Both the position numbers and the translations under genes were made by a program. DNA of 64,000 bases, taken from NCBI GenBank assembly GCA_034509925.1, contig CM067530.1, positions 9,434,501 to 9,498,500 of the forward strand. Direction: 5' to 3'. Origin of the DNA: Hirudinaria manillensis (taxonomy: Eukaryota > Annelida > Clitellata > Hirudinida > Hirudinidae). Positions 13,101 through 32,660 of the stretch are shown here, piece after piece; the first letter of the stretch is position 1, and each line of letters opens with the position of its first letter. The notes below the pieces were generated by a model. The model saw only the letters and a program-made list of their open reading frames with translations. It did not search any database and was not told the DNA's origin.

Positions 13101-15160
13101 TCCGGGGATCAAACAAAACCGGAAGCGGGTGTGAAACTGAGGAGCAAGGAGCATCTTAGGTCATCCGAGAAGAAGCATCACACTCCGGAGGCACACTCCA
13201 GGAAAAAGATGCTTCACGGAGAAGGATCCACCAAGAGGCATTCCTCCAGCGCCTCGGAGAGAAGTTCGAGGGCAGACAAGGGCGATGTTCCCAGCAGAAC
13301 TTCCCTCGAGAAGGCGGACAACAACCTCGGATTCTCTCACAACAAGGGCATCGGCGAGCCCATAGTCGAAGGCAAGCAGGTCGGCGATTTTGGAGTCGCG
13401 AAAGAGGAGAAAGTCGCCGAGCCCGAAGAAGTCGCGAGCGAAGTTGTTGGACGAGAGGTTGAGAAGGAGGAGGATGAAAAATGTTCAAAAGAAGTTCAAG
13501 AATCGAATGACAAAGTACCTGCGATTCCGAAAGTATCTCCAGAGGAAAGCTCAGTTGCCCCTGTGGAGCTCAAGGATGACTTGAGGCACGACTCTGAGCT
13601 TGAACCAGAGGCTAGTATATGATAAATATGATACTAGAGAAAATATAATAGTAGAGTGAACATGATACTTCTGGTACTAGGGAACCAGCGTCGACAGAAC
13701 ACCATCTGTCGAGCCACATGAAGTTGAACCAACAACAGGTCAAGAGGTCGAGAACCAGTTTCACGAACGAGGTCAACAACAACAACAACAACAGCAGCAG
13801 GAAGACGCGCGTTCTTGCGCCAGCGCCTCGGAGGACAGCTCGGATCCTTACACGGACGTTGCAGAGGAGGAGGACGACGATGACAGCGACAAGAAATCCT
13901 CGCCACTAAAAACAGGAGACACGGACGACAACGATTACGAAGTTTTGGGGGAGGAAGAAGAATCTCCGAGTCCCAAGAACTCGACTCAACAGCTCGACAT
14001 TCGTGGATCTCTCGTCGAGTCGAACGTCGTCGACGGTCTGGGAATTTTACTTTTGATTTCAATTTGTGCGACTTTAACTTTGAATTTCTCTTTGCGAAAA
14101 TGAAAACAACATCCGATCGTGAGATGACACAATGAAAGAAAGCACGGCGGTTTGCTGTTTGTTGTGTGTTTGTTTTGTTGGCGGAAATTGTTTTTGACGA
14201 TTTCTCAAAACCGCAGCCCTGTTCTGATCTTCTGGTTTTTGTGTCCCCTTGAATTCCAGGCTCAACTTTTGCAGAATCTTCTGAGGAAAGTTCGGAGGAT
14301 GATGAGTTTGTGGACCACGGCGAACTGTTCGACAAACTGCTGGAGGAGTACAACTGTCTCATGATGGAGGAAGAGGAGCTGTTGGCCATAGGTTGAAACA
14401 ATATTACGTTTTATTGTTTTATTTATTTTATTTTATGTAATGTTATTTTAATTTTTTTCTCATTATTTTATTTTATTTTTATTTGTTACGATTAGGCGAT
14501 GAACTGAGGCAGAAAATAGAAACCGAAAGGAATGAAATCGAGAGACTCCAGCAGGACATTTCGGAGCTGCACATGATGAGACACGACGACGCGTTCGAGA
14601 CTTCCTCTTCCTCCTCATCGTTGTCCTCCTCCTCCTCGGGCAGTCTTGATGATGATATCACTACTGACGAGTTGAAGGAACTTCTGCTGAAGCATCAGCA
14701 GGAGAATGCAAAGCTGGAGGTGAGGTGTTGTTGTTGTTATTGTTCTGTTGTTGTTGTAGCAATTTAAGTCTGCATTAATGCCTATGCAGATTTTTGTATT
14801 TTTTTAAATATTTTATTTTAATATGCAATTTTAAGTTTTTGCAGCATTTTTAATCCCCAGATTATGTTAAAGTTTTTTCTTGTTTTTATGAAATGTTTTC
14901 GGTAATTGTTACCTGCCAGGATATCATTTTGTTATCGTTTTGTTTTCTTGATGTTAATCATGATGTGATGATGTACTTGAAAGTTTCAAAAATAATCTCT
15001 TGTTATGAAAAAGTTGAAATTTCATTCTTAGAGAGACAATGCAGAACTGTGTGAGAAGATCCACTTGGAAAGGATGGCATGTCTAGGAGTGAAAGTTCAG
15101 AACAGAATGATCCAGCAGAAACAACTCCATGCCAACGTTGATCTGATCGATTTTGAATAG
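10189..15160 (+). CDS. RALBP1: RalA-binding protein 1 (RLIP76), RhoGAP domain
   Basis: Exons 10189-10216, 10276-10399, 10464-10512, 10638-10761, 10826-10963, 11270-11473, 11814-11932, 12214-12344, 12596-12794, 12906-about 13562, 13681-14035, 14260-14391, 14496-14719, 15032-15160. The start MSDSHEEVA splices in phase to a Lys-rich stretch, as in RALBP1. The RhoGAP domain runs from FGVPLTLAVE through CEGIYRVSG (arginine finger), the NVVASLLKLFLRELPEP helix and NVSIVLSPTM. It is followed by the Ral-binding coiled-coil with ELWEVQRIVTQLKRK. RALBP1 links active Ral to Cdc42/Rac inactivation and endocytosis. Compared with vertebrates, a long Ser/Glu/Lys-rich insert with polyglutamine and acidic runs (12906-14035) sits between the coiled coils. 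The intron joining 12906.. to 13681 is uncertain: the open frame stops at 13622, and a phase-0 donor at 13562 fits best. The C-terminus ends VDLIDFE. Confidence 0.93.
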
Positions 15161-15239
15161 ATTTCGTCTTTAACTTAACTTGTATAATAACAAATTATTA
15201 ATTAATTGATTATTTAATGGTGCAGTTGTTTTTGTGACT

Positions 15240-15245
15240 ATTAAA
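15240..15245 (+). terminator. Likely polyadenylation signal of RALBP1 (ATTAAA)
   Basis: ATTAAA lies 80 bases after the RALBP1 stop and is followed by GT-rich sequence. It is the common variant hexamer; no transcript evidence. Confidence 0.4.
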
Positions 15246-17246
15246 GTTTAAATGTTCAAGGCTTCTGATAGGAAGGTCCTTTGGGGGAGCAGGTCAGTTA
15301 GATGATAAGTTTGAAAAAAATTGGCCGAAAATGCAGTTCCAATTTAGCTCCAAATTACTCCTCGCTTTTGTTGTCAAATCTCGGAAAATAAAAAGTAAAA
15401 ATATTGGTGAATGTTTTAGGTGTTCGTTAAATGAGGCGATCCGAGATTTTCCTTCTTCCTGGGCCTTAAATCCGTCTGCAAGGAGACTGGAAACGCTCAC
15501 GAGTTGCAGAGTTTTTCCATCGCTACTCACTTTTCCTTAGTGGTGTTTCTCGCTGTGAGGTCGGAAAATACGGTTTGAGCTAGGTGACGATTCGTCAAAC
15601 GAGGTTCATTCCACTCGTGATGGTCGGGAGAAGGTCACAGCCTTTTCATCGAGCAATTATTTTGTTTCCTTTTTAATTATTATTATTATTATTATTATCG
15701 TTATTATTCCAAGCTTATTATTGCTTGGGATCCAGACGGCGTTTCAGTGAATGCGGGTGATGAATGCAAGATCTAAGCTGAGGCAGCAATTGAAGGATGC
15801 CGTGCCATTCGTTCAGTCGTGCAGAGCAGGTTTGAAAGTCTCTGGAGTTGATGCTCTGGGAGTTGGTGGCGTCTGCCTCCTTGGTTGGCGGTTGAAGTTT
15901 CACGAGTGGTTGATGCCAAATGGGGCAAAAGATTGAAGAAAAGCTGGTGGATTGGCCAGTTGACCAGTTCTTCAGTAACGTTTGAAGACGCTTCGTTTAA
16001 TTAATTTAGCGGAAACAATGAACTGATTTTTATTTTCTCGATTAGAAGTTCTCTCGAAAGAACTCCTGGAGTTTTCTTTTTCATATAAAAAGAGAGGAAG
16101 TAGAAAAAAAATTTGAAATAAAAATCATTGAACTGAGACAATCGATCGATACTTAATTACTCAAAAATGCTTTGAGAAAAATCTTTATCCATTTTTTTTC
16201 TCTGAAATCATTAACAATTGAGGACGAATAATGAGGAATATGAAATTAAAATGGCTTGAAAAGAATTTTAGACTTAAAAATGTCTCGGCGTTGAAAGATG
16301 TCGAAGTATTTGGAATTAATCCAACTTCTTTTTGCATTTATTTATTTTTATTTATTACTATTATTTTTTAATTCTGGAGCGTCTTGAGTTCATCGCTTGT
16401 TGCTGCTTTTTCTGCTCAATTTTCCGCTTTTCGGAGCAACCTTCCAAGGGAGAAAAGAAGAAAAGAAGACCAAAAAAAACCTAAAAAGACCTTCCGACAT
16501 TGAAGAATTATTGAATCTTTCGACAATAGCAGTGACGCTTTTCATTTTTATTTGCTTCCTCCTCGTTTTCTTCAACTATTTTTTTTTCGAAACTCCATTG
16601 TACAGGATCTCTCTGAATGTTTTGACACCCACGAAACCTTCGATTTTGACATTTGAATCTTTCCAAATCTTTCCAAAAACCTTCGACAATCTTTTCAGTC
16701 TTTTCCACCTCCTGGAATCACTCGAAAACACGTCCTTAGTTGAAAACATGAGAAATATTGCCTTGCATTCCAGGCGGCAGACGTAAAAATGATATAAAAT
16801 ATATTATTATTGTTATCATTATTATTATCATTGTTATCAGTATTATTATTAATATTATTGCCAATTAGTTTGTGCCTGTTCTGGTAAAAATTTTGGGTAA
16901 TATTTTTTAATATTTATTGCAAAAGTCTCGTAATATTTTCAAGATTGATACAATTAGACGTCTTTAATTTTTAGGACTCAAAACACCGATCACTGTAAAT
17001 ACAAAACACTTTACTTTGTTTACCTCTAACATGATTAAATATATTTAATTATTAATTATTAATTAATACAGTAAAACATCACACATACATGTTATGTACA
17101 CATAGTCATAATTAGCCATAATTCTCGTACACTAATAACATCCTTAACCTATCCTATGGAGTTCTCTTCCGCTCTTTTTTCCACGCTTCCTCTAAAAATG
17201 ATTAGGAATGGTAATTTTTCGCTCGTATCGAGAAAATGTGATGACG

Positions 17247-17247
<1 letters not shown>

Positions 17248-17280
<33 letters not shown>
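17248..17280. repeat. (ATT)n microsatellite
   Basis: About eleven ATT units in a row, with an interrupted continuation to about 17300. Confidence 0.9.
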
Positions 17281-17281
<1 letters not shown>

Positions 17282-19039
17282 GTATTGTTATTATTTTATT
17301 TTATATTTTATATTTTAAAATGCAATTTTTTCGAGCCCTAGAGGAACGGGAAAGAACTCATCTTTCATTCATTGTTCTCTCCTTCCTACGTGGAAATTAT
17401 ACGTCGAGACGTGTATTATTACGTTATCAATCTTACCTCGTTATCAGGGACCCACTGTTTTGCGTTCCTGGAACAAAGCTTGGCTGGATAATAATCATAA
17501 GTACGTAAACATCAACAATAACAATACCGCTAGCATGACGATGACGACGACGAAGATGGCGATTATGGATGTATGATAAGGTAAATCAAAGCCTAAGAAA
17601 TAAAAAAAATAATATTAAAAATTTATAAAATCCTCTTTTTATTTGATGAACTAGGAAATGAGGAATAATTATAGTATTTCCGATCGCAAATGTGTTGCAA
17701 TTTGTTGCACTACCGAGATAATAATAACCTGAGATATTGGAACAATCTACAAAAATCGTAGAAGTGTTCACACGCGCACGCACGCACAAACACACGCACA
17801 AACAGAAAGTAAAAAAAAAATAACGTCTGAATAATTGTTATCAGTTTCACTTGTGGTGTTGAGGGCCGGGTCAGCGATTCGCCGAGATGGCAAGAGGCGC
17901 CGTGTTTAAGCGCTGCAGTCCGGTGGCGCTGAGAAGAAAAAGAAGACTGAGAAGGAGAAGGAAAAGATAAAGAAGAAGGAGAAGAAAAAGAAGAAGGAGG
18001 AGGAGGAGGAGAAGGAGGAGGTAAATCAGCTGGAAAGGAGGGTCGTTCATTCCATCCATCAGCGCGGCTTTAATACCGAGAGTCTCAGCCGAACACAGGT
18101 CTGCTTTTTGGAAACGAAACCGGACATTGCATTCTCCTTGGCCGTCTATGGGACTGCAGTGTTCGAGGATCGCATCCGTGCATATTCTTCCATACTGTTC
18201 GGCCATTCATCTGTCAATCCGCATCTGCATCCATTCAGACGTCCGTCCGTCCGTTCGTCCGTCAGTCAGTCCTTCAGTCTATCACGGTCTACTCTCGGTG
18301 CGCAGCACAACACACCGTCGGCTGTTTTCCTTTAAAAGACGGACGAGTTCACATCCCAATCGTGCGTCGTTCGATTCGAGCCACGGGTGCCGACGATTTC
18401 TTCCCGGTTCTCAATCACTCTCTCCATCGCAATAAGCCGAGATATCGACTGATAGGAACTCATCGGAGGCTCATTTTCTGAGTTTCTCGGGGTCATGATA
18501 ACGGTCGGCTATCCGGCTACTCTTGAGGAAGCTTAGTCGATCTCTTTGAAACCGTCGGACGCCGCGTGTGTAGCGCTTGGGAAGTCTGATGTCAGGCGAA
18601 CGATAATTTTATGCCGAACAAGTCGGATTTACTCGCATCTCTCGAAACCTACTGCTTGTTCGTCATGGTTTTGCTGCACAGTTCGAGTGAGTTTTTTTTT
18701 TTGTTTAACAGGCAAACAAAATTGGAAGGACAGAAAAATGAGTGTTATTGTCATGCCCGTGTCAGTACTGATGCTCTGCTGTTGTTGTTTTAACGGCGTC
18801 TCTGTCGTCGTCAGCTGTCGTCGTCAGCGAATCGTGGAAAAAAGTCATTGCAATGTTGAGGTATTGAAGTAAAAATAAAAAAAAACTAGAGTGTTCTTTG
18901 AGATTTTTGTCTTCCGTCTCGTTGTAGTTACTTGTAGTAGTAGTTGTTGTTTTTGTTGCGTCTGATCGTTTGTTCAGTAATACATTCGTCAGATTCATGT
19001 TCTAACAAGAGGACGGCATCGCTTCTTGTCTGGTCCTTA

Positions 19040-19800
19040 CTTAAGCACCACCATCATCATCATCGTCGTCGTCGTCATCATTAGCTTCATTATTATAAAG
19101 CAGGCGCCCGTATTTCAACTTCCTGCAGTACAAATGATCTCTGGAATCGTTCATCTCGCGAGGTTCTTGTTATTGGTGATGATGATGATGATGATGATGA
19201 TGACGACGATGATGATGATTGGTTGTGATAATGTTGAATTGGTTACGTTCAATTCCACAGTGCGTCGTTTTAAAAGCTAACGCAGAACTCATCTTCATCT
19301 TCATCATCATCGTCATCGTCCTCGTCGTCATCGTCTCCAGTCTTTCCTTGTTTTCCGTTACGAAAATTTCCTCCGTCCTGTTAAAGTTCAAAAGCAAGCT
19401 AATGAGAGCTCTCATGCTCCGCTCGCAGTCCACGTCATCCATCTTTGTCACGTGACTGGAAGTGACGTCACAATCGATTTCGTCGTTCGCAGCTGTCGAG
19501 TTATTATCGTCGACGACATTAAATCTAGCCTCTCGTCACCGTCATCATCATCATCATCATCATTATCATCTTCGTCGTAGTCATCATCATCATTATAATA
19601 ATCATCATCATCATCAATTTTTATTGTCGTCATCATCAAGAATATTATTACATTTAATTGAGCTCTTGACGTTAGGCCAATATCTCAGAATCTTATCAAC
19701 GTTTGAGATAAGAAACGATACTATCATCCAAACACGAACCCGGCATCGGCATCATCATCATCATCACCATCATCGTCGTCGTCATCGCGCCATCATGTCA
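19040..19800. repeat. Cluster of imperfect ATC/GAT trinucleotide repeats
   Basis: Blocks of CAT/ATC (about 19043-19080, 19290-19340, 19545-19640, 19745-19800) and GAT (about 19177-19220) in alternating orientation with CGT/ACG variants. They generate artificial His-rich, Met-rich or Asp-rich frames that should not be taken as genes. Confidence 0.85.
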
Positions 19801-20176
19801 ATCCATCCATCTATTCATCCATCAATCCACTCCTCTCTGGGCGGACGGTAGGGAGTCTAATCCAAAATTCAGCAAGGCGCACGGCACCAGATGGCAGGCA
19901 CGTTGTACCCGAAATTCATTTTTAAATTTTTTTTTTGCAGCTTCCGTACTAACGAATGCAACCTCAGGGAACGTATGGAAACGAGAAACTTGCTCGTACG
20001 AGGGCCTGTTGAGAGACCTGGAGATCTGCTCTTCCGTTGGAAAGGCTGACCGACAACAACACAACAACAACAACAACAACAACAAGGAACCCTGCCGGTT
20101 AATTAATTATTCATGTCCCGGAGAGGTTTTATGTGTATGGAGAAGGAATCGTGCCTGTGTGTGGTAGACGGTTGGA

Positions 20177-20239
20177 AGGATGGATGGATGGATGGATGGA
20201 TGGATGGATGGATGGATGGATGGATGGATGGATGGATGG
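20177..20239. repeat. (GGAT)n microsatellite
   Basis: About 15 perfect TGGA/GGAT units. Related shorter TGGA runs occur at 20402-20445. Confidence 0.95.
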
Positions 20240-21081
20240 CGGCGATCGAGAGATAAGCAGGAACGATAAGTCTGCAATATCCACTTAATTACAACTGTTA
20301 TACATCACAATGTGTCATCATTATCATCACTTCGATCACAAAAGGATTATCATTGGTGAGGAGAGGCTGTTAAATGTTATTTGTTAGCTGCTGATGAATA
20401 ATGGATGGATGGATTGATGGGCGGATGGATGAAGGAATGGATAAACGGTGGAGCTGATGAATGTCACTTGAGAAGCACCAACCAACCAGCCTCCAACCTC
20501 GTACCGACCCATAAAAATCATTCTCGGAATCCCAACACCGGAAGTGACTGTTTTCAGGTAGCAGACGCAGAGCGCCTTTGATGTGCGCTTGGATGAGCAG
20601 ACGAACTGTGCTCTCTTTCCAAGACTTGGATTTCCCTCCTTTCCAACGACGTACAATAAGGGTTAAGCAAGCTGTACAGCTTGTTACGTACACTGCGTAC
20701 ACGTGCACATGGCCACATGCTTTACTTGGGAGGTCGCTATCAGTGTCCCTTTGAATACTGTGCCCTGTTAAGAGGATGTGTTGTGTTGTTTCGTGGCATT
20801 CCGACATAATGTCAAGGCATGTTCAGGGATTTTCGTGTTTTTTTCTTTTTATTTTCTCTGTCGAATTTGGTCGAGGTTTTGGCATTGTCTCGATACCAAT
20901 GATGAGGATAATGATAATGATGCCGATGCCGATGATGATGATGATGCTGACGATGTTTCAGTTTACGTTGCGTGCCAGTCAGCTCCGATGATTGCGTACC
21001 TTCGAGTTTTCTTAATGGAGACAGTCGTAAAGTGCAGTGTTCGAAACCCAGTATAGACTGCTGAAATCAAATCCTTGGAAG

Positions 21082-21135
21082 AGAATGTGCCTTCGTCTAA
21101 AGGCGCCTTGTGGCGCTATACAAATTAAGCAAATT
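21082..21135 (+). repeat. Possible SINE-type 3' tail
   Basis: A GC-rich hairpin-like word, AAAGGCGCCTTGTGGCGCTA followed by TACAAATTAAGC, resembles the GCGCTATA(C)AAAT tail often seen at the 3' end of SINE families. No clear tRNA-like A and B boxes were found upstream; only a TTCGAAACCC box is visible near 21040. Confidence 0.3.
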
Positions 21136-21791
21136 TAGGATTCTTGCTAACGCTTAGTTAACGAAGCGTTTGATGACTGTTAGGTAGACTTGCAATTATA
21201 AAGCTGTGTTGAATATATATTTAAGAAATACAACACATGGTAGTAATAAACTCTAAACGTAGAATCCTTTTTTTGTATTTATCCAGTTTATAATTAAAAT
21301 AACATATCTAGACTGAAAATTCTTTTAATTCAAATAAATATAAATATGTAAATAAATAAATATATATTAAATATAAAATTAAATTTAAATAAATAAATAT
21401 ATATATATATATAATGCATTATTAATGCGAATAAATGAAGAGTAAATTAAATTATACAACCAGAATTTAATTATTTTCAATGATTTAAATAATACTTTTC
21501 ATCGTGATCTGTAATTACGGTTGTTTTTGTTGGTTCTGTGATCGAGCACGTATCGGTACAGCCTCTGAAGTGTTGTTGTTGTTGTTGTTGTTGTCTTTGA
21601 TGGATGGAGAGGATGAAAATGATTGACTTTCAAAAGCAGACGCAAAAGCAACGTGGAACTCCTCGGAGTTTTTATTTACATCGGATTTTCCAGAGAATGC
21701 CTCCCTTCATCACCATGGTAACGAAATAAACCTAGGGACTCAGTCGAGACTAAATTTAGAATTATTTTTTTTTAGTTGATATTCTGTTTTG

Positions 21792-21831
<40 letters not shown>

Positions 21832-21910
21832 TAAAGAGATAGAGAGAGAGAGCCAGACAGACAGAGAGAAAGAGAGAGAGGGGAGAGAGAGAGGGAGAGG
21901 GAGAGAGATT
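21792..21910. repeat. (GA)n-rich microsatellite
   Basis: A nearly pure purine strand of GA dinucleotides with scattered AAAG, ATAG and GGGA interruptions, about 120 bases. Confidence 0.95.
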
Positions 21911-22084
21911 ATAATTTAATTTTTCAAGCAAAAAAAAATTTAATGGAATTTAAATACAATAAATAGAACATTGAAAATCCATTAAATAAACTAATTCCGA
22001 GATGGCTTTTTGAAAAAATGCATTAACCTGTTTTAAATTTTTATGACATCGTTTATTTTAAAGAGCCCATCGAATTAATATGAA

Positions 22085-22115
<31 letters not shown>
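22085..22115. repeat. (TAA)n microsatellite, 5' flank of the retroelement
   Basis: About ten AAT/TAA units that end directly at the first retained codons of the retrotransposon, marking the 5' truncation junction. Confidence 0.9.
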
Positions 22116-23430
22116 GAGAGTATTACCGTCGGGTGCGTCTCATTCTCAAGTCAGAGTTAAATTCCAAGAACATGTTATCGGCAATTAATGCTTTGGCAAT
22201 TCCAGTGCTCACCTATAGCTTTGGCATAATTGATTGGAGAAAGTCTGAAATCGACAAAATGGATCGCAAGACTCGAAAGTTGCTGACGATGCATGGACTT
22301 CATCACCCAAAAGGAGATGTTAGTCGACTCTACATTAAGAGACGCAATGGAGGCCGGGGACTTATCCAACTGATGTCTGCTTACAGCTGCTCCATGGTTA
22401 ACTTGAGTGATTATATTGAACAGGGCAAAGACAGGCTCTGTAGTCTTGTCAAAAAGCATGAAGCAGGGAAGGCAAAATATTCTCTCCTTAAGGAAGCAAA
22501 GACAATTAAAAATAAATATCTGTCTTTTGCCCACAGTTCAAACATCCGTGAAAGAATGTTAAAGGACAACATGGAGAAGGAGAGAATATATGAATTGAGG
22601 GAAAAGCCCATGCATGGACAATTCTTTTGTAACTTAGAAAAGAATTGGGTGGACAAAGAAGCAAGCTGTGCTTGGTTAAGAAGCGCTGGGCTCAAAGGCG
22701 AAACTGAGAGTTTGATCATGGCAGCTCAAGACCAGACACTAAACACACGTTACCATCAACGTATGATATTGAAGCAGCAGATAGATGGCAATTGCAGGAT
22801 CTGTGGCAAGGCCCAAGAAACGATAAGCCACATAACGTCGGGTTGCACTGTGTTAGCAGCAACTGAGTATTTGCACCGACATAATAAGGTGGCCAGTTTA
22901 CATCCACTGGATTGTATGCCGTGAGCTAGGATGGGAAGTTCCAAAGAAATGGTACGAGCACACGCCCCAAAGTGTGACGAATATAAAAGATTACACCATT
23001 CTATGGACTATGCGATTATCACGGACAGGAAAATATTGGCCAACAGACCTGACATTGTTATCCATGACAGGAGATCCAAGTCGTGCATGCTAATTGATGT
23101 TTCCGTCCCGGATGATAAGAACATCGCGCTCAAAGAAGCTGAAAAAATTAGCAAATACAAGGACCTGGAGATTGAAATCAACCGGATGTGGAAAGTGAAG
23201 TCTAAAGTCGTTCCGGTAATTGTAGGAGCGCTCGGAACGCTAAGAAAAGACTTTACAAAGTATGTAGAGTTGATACCAGGACGACCAAAGACTTCGGAGA
23301 TTCAGAAGATCTCCTTGCTGGGCACTGCCCACATTCTTCGAAAAGTTCTTGGGTGAATTGCTGAGAGCACTGGTAGTGCTCAGCATTCATTCATCACCGG
23401 CTGTGAGACCGAGAAGAAGCAGAAAAAATG
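22116..23430 (+). mobile_element. 5'-truncated non-LTR retrotransposon, R4/Dong-like (REL endonuclease clade)
   Basis: Only the last third of the single ORF and a short 3' UTR remain. The retained part runs from the end of the reverse transcriptase (YYRRVRLILKSELN, KMDRKTRKLLTMHGLHHPKGD) through a zinc knuckle C-x2-C-x8-H-x4-C (CRICGKAQETISHITSGC, about 22795-22848) to a restriction-like endonuclease core (RPDIVI ... LIDVSVP ... K) near 23047-23120. This order is that of R2/R4/NeSL-type elements. From memory, Dong of the R4 clade targets TAA repeats, and this copy is flanked by TAA repeats on both sides. The copy is dead: a one-base gain near 22895 shifts the frame, and a one-base loss near 23008 restores it, so the segment between reads correctly only in another frame. 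Confidence 0.85.
22133..23356 (+). pseudogene. Retrotransposon ORF remnant: RT thumb, CCHC knuckle, REL endonuclease
   Basis: Two collinear open frames, 22133-22924 and 22931-23356, lie in the same reading frame separated by a TGA at 22922. About 110 bases around the stop (about 22896-23008) are coding in the +1 frame instead, where a normal linker with WEVPKKWYEH appears. So this is a double-frameshift pseudogene rather than two genes or a simple nonsense mutation. The protein end LRKVLG is followed by a short UTR with GAGAAGAAGCAG and then TAA repeats in place of a poly(A) tail. Confidence 0.85.
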
Positions 23431-23432
23431 TG

Positions 23433-32087
<8,655 letters not shown>

Positions 32088-32111
32088 TCAGTGCAAGATT
32101 TCCTGTCAGCC

Positions 32112-32117
32112 AATAAA
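32112..32117 (+). terminator. Polyadenylation signal AATAAA of the cysteine-rich gene
   Basis: Canonical hexamer 25 bases after the stop codon at 32087. It supports the exon at 31817-32087 as a real terminal exon. Confidence 0.5.
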
Positions 32118-32660
32118 TAATGCGTTTGGGCTCGAAATACCGAACAGTTATAGAATGAAAGCAGGCGTATTCAAATGAAGAAACAGAAATTTGCTTCAAT
32201 GAGCCGAGGATGTATTACCAAGGCAAAACTAAACTAAAATCATCTAGATTCATAGAGTTCCTTTAAAGACCTCATGTTAACAATAACACGACATCGTTAA
32301 AATGCAGAACAGAGGGATAACCTTGCCATGCCCAAACGTAGATTATTTCTTAGGAATAAATTCTTTTTCACAAACAATAATTATCATAAATATTTAAAAA
32401 TTGTACTTATGTCAAGATTTGTGTAAATTAACAAAACGTGCTTTGAACTAAACAACATTCGAGCTTCTAATAAACTGAAAGGTCATCTGGTGAACAGTTC
32501 CTAAGAACTGAATTCATAAGATTACCAGCATTTGATATTTTCAAACAAAAGTTGAGCTTATTCCATATTATTCATATGAAATAACTGCTTATAATTTGCA
32601 TAATTATTATATATTAATATTTAATTATAAAATTGAAAAGCAAAAGTTTGGTTTATTTCC

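Larger units (their letters stand above)
15246..22085. other. Gene-poor microsatellite-rich region
   Basis: No exon with a recognisable product or consistent splice phase. The longest open frames (for example 16397-16786 and 18546-18872, plus strand) are low-complexity or T-rich. One frame at 18738-18860 would start with a hydrophobic, Cys-rich leader and end at GAG|GTATTG, but its phase does not fit the downstream exon at 25504. The region holds several trinucleotide and tetranucleotide repeats, listed separately. Confidence 0.55.

Noticed and set aside
13634-14401. 255-codon minus-strand frame
   Set aside because: It lies antisense to the acidic RALBP1 exons; the Ser/Arg-rich composition is the mirror of Glu/Asp codons.
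16397-16786. 129-codon plus-strand frame rich in Phe, Leu and Ser
   Set aside because: T-rich composition, no splice-consistent neighbours, an equally long frame on the other strand, no motif.
18546-18872. Frame with a hydrophobic, Cys-rich start as signal-peptide exon for the cysteine-rich gene
   Set aside because: The donor would be phase 0, while the exon at 25504 needs two bases carried over; no supporting homology.
22175-22944. Minus-strand frames across the retroelement
   Set aside because: They are shadows of the retrotransposon ORF; no motif.
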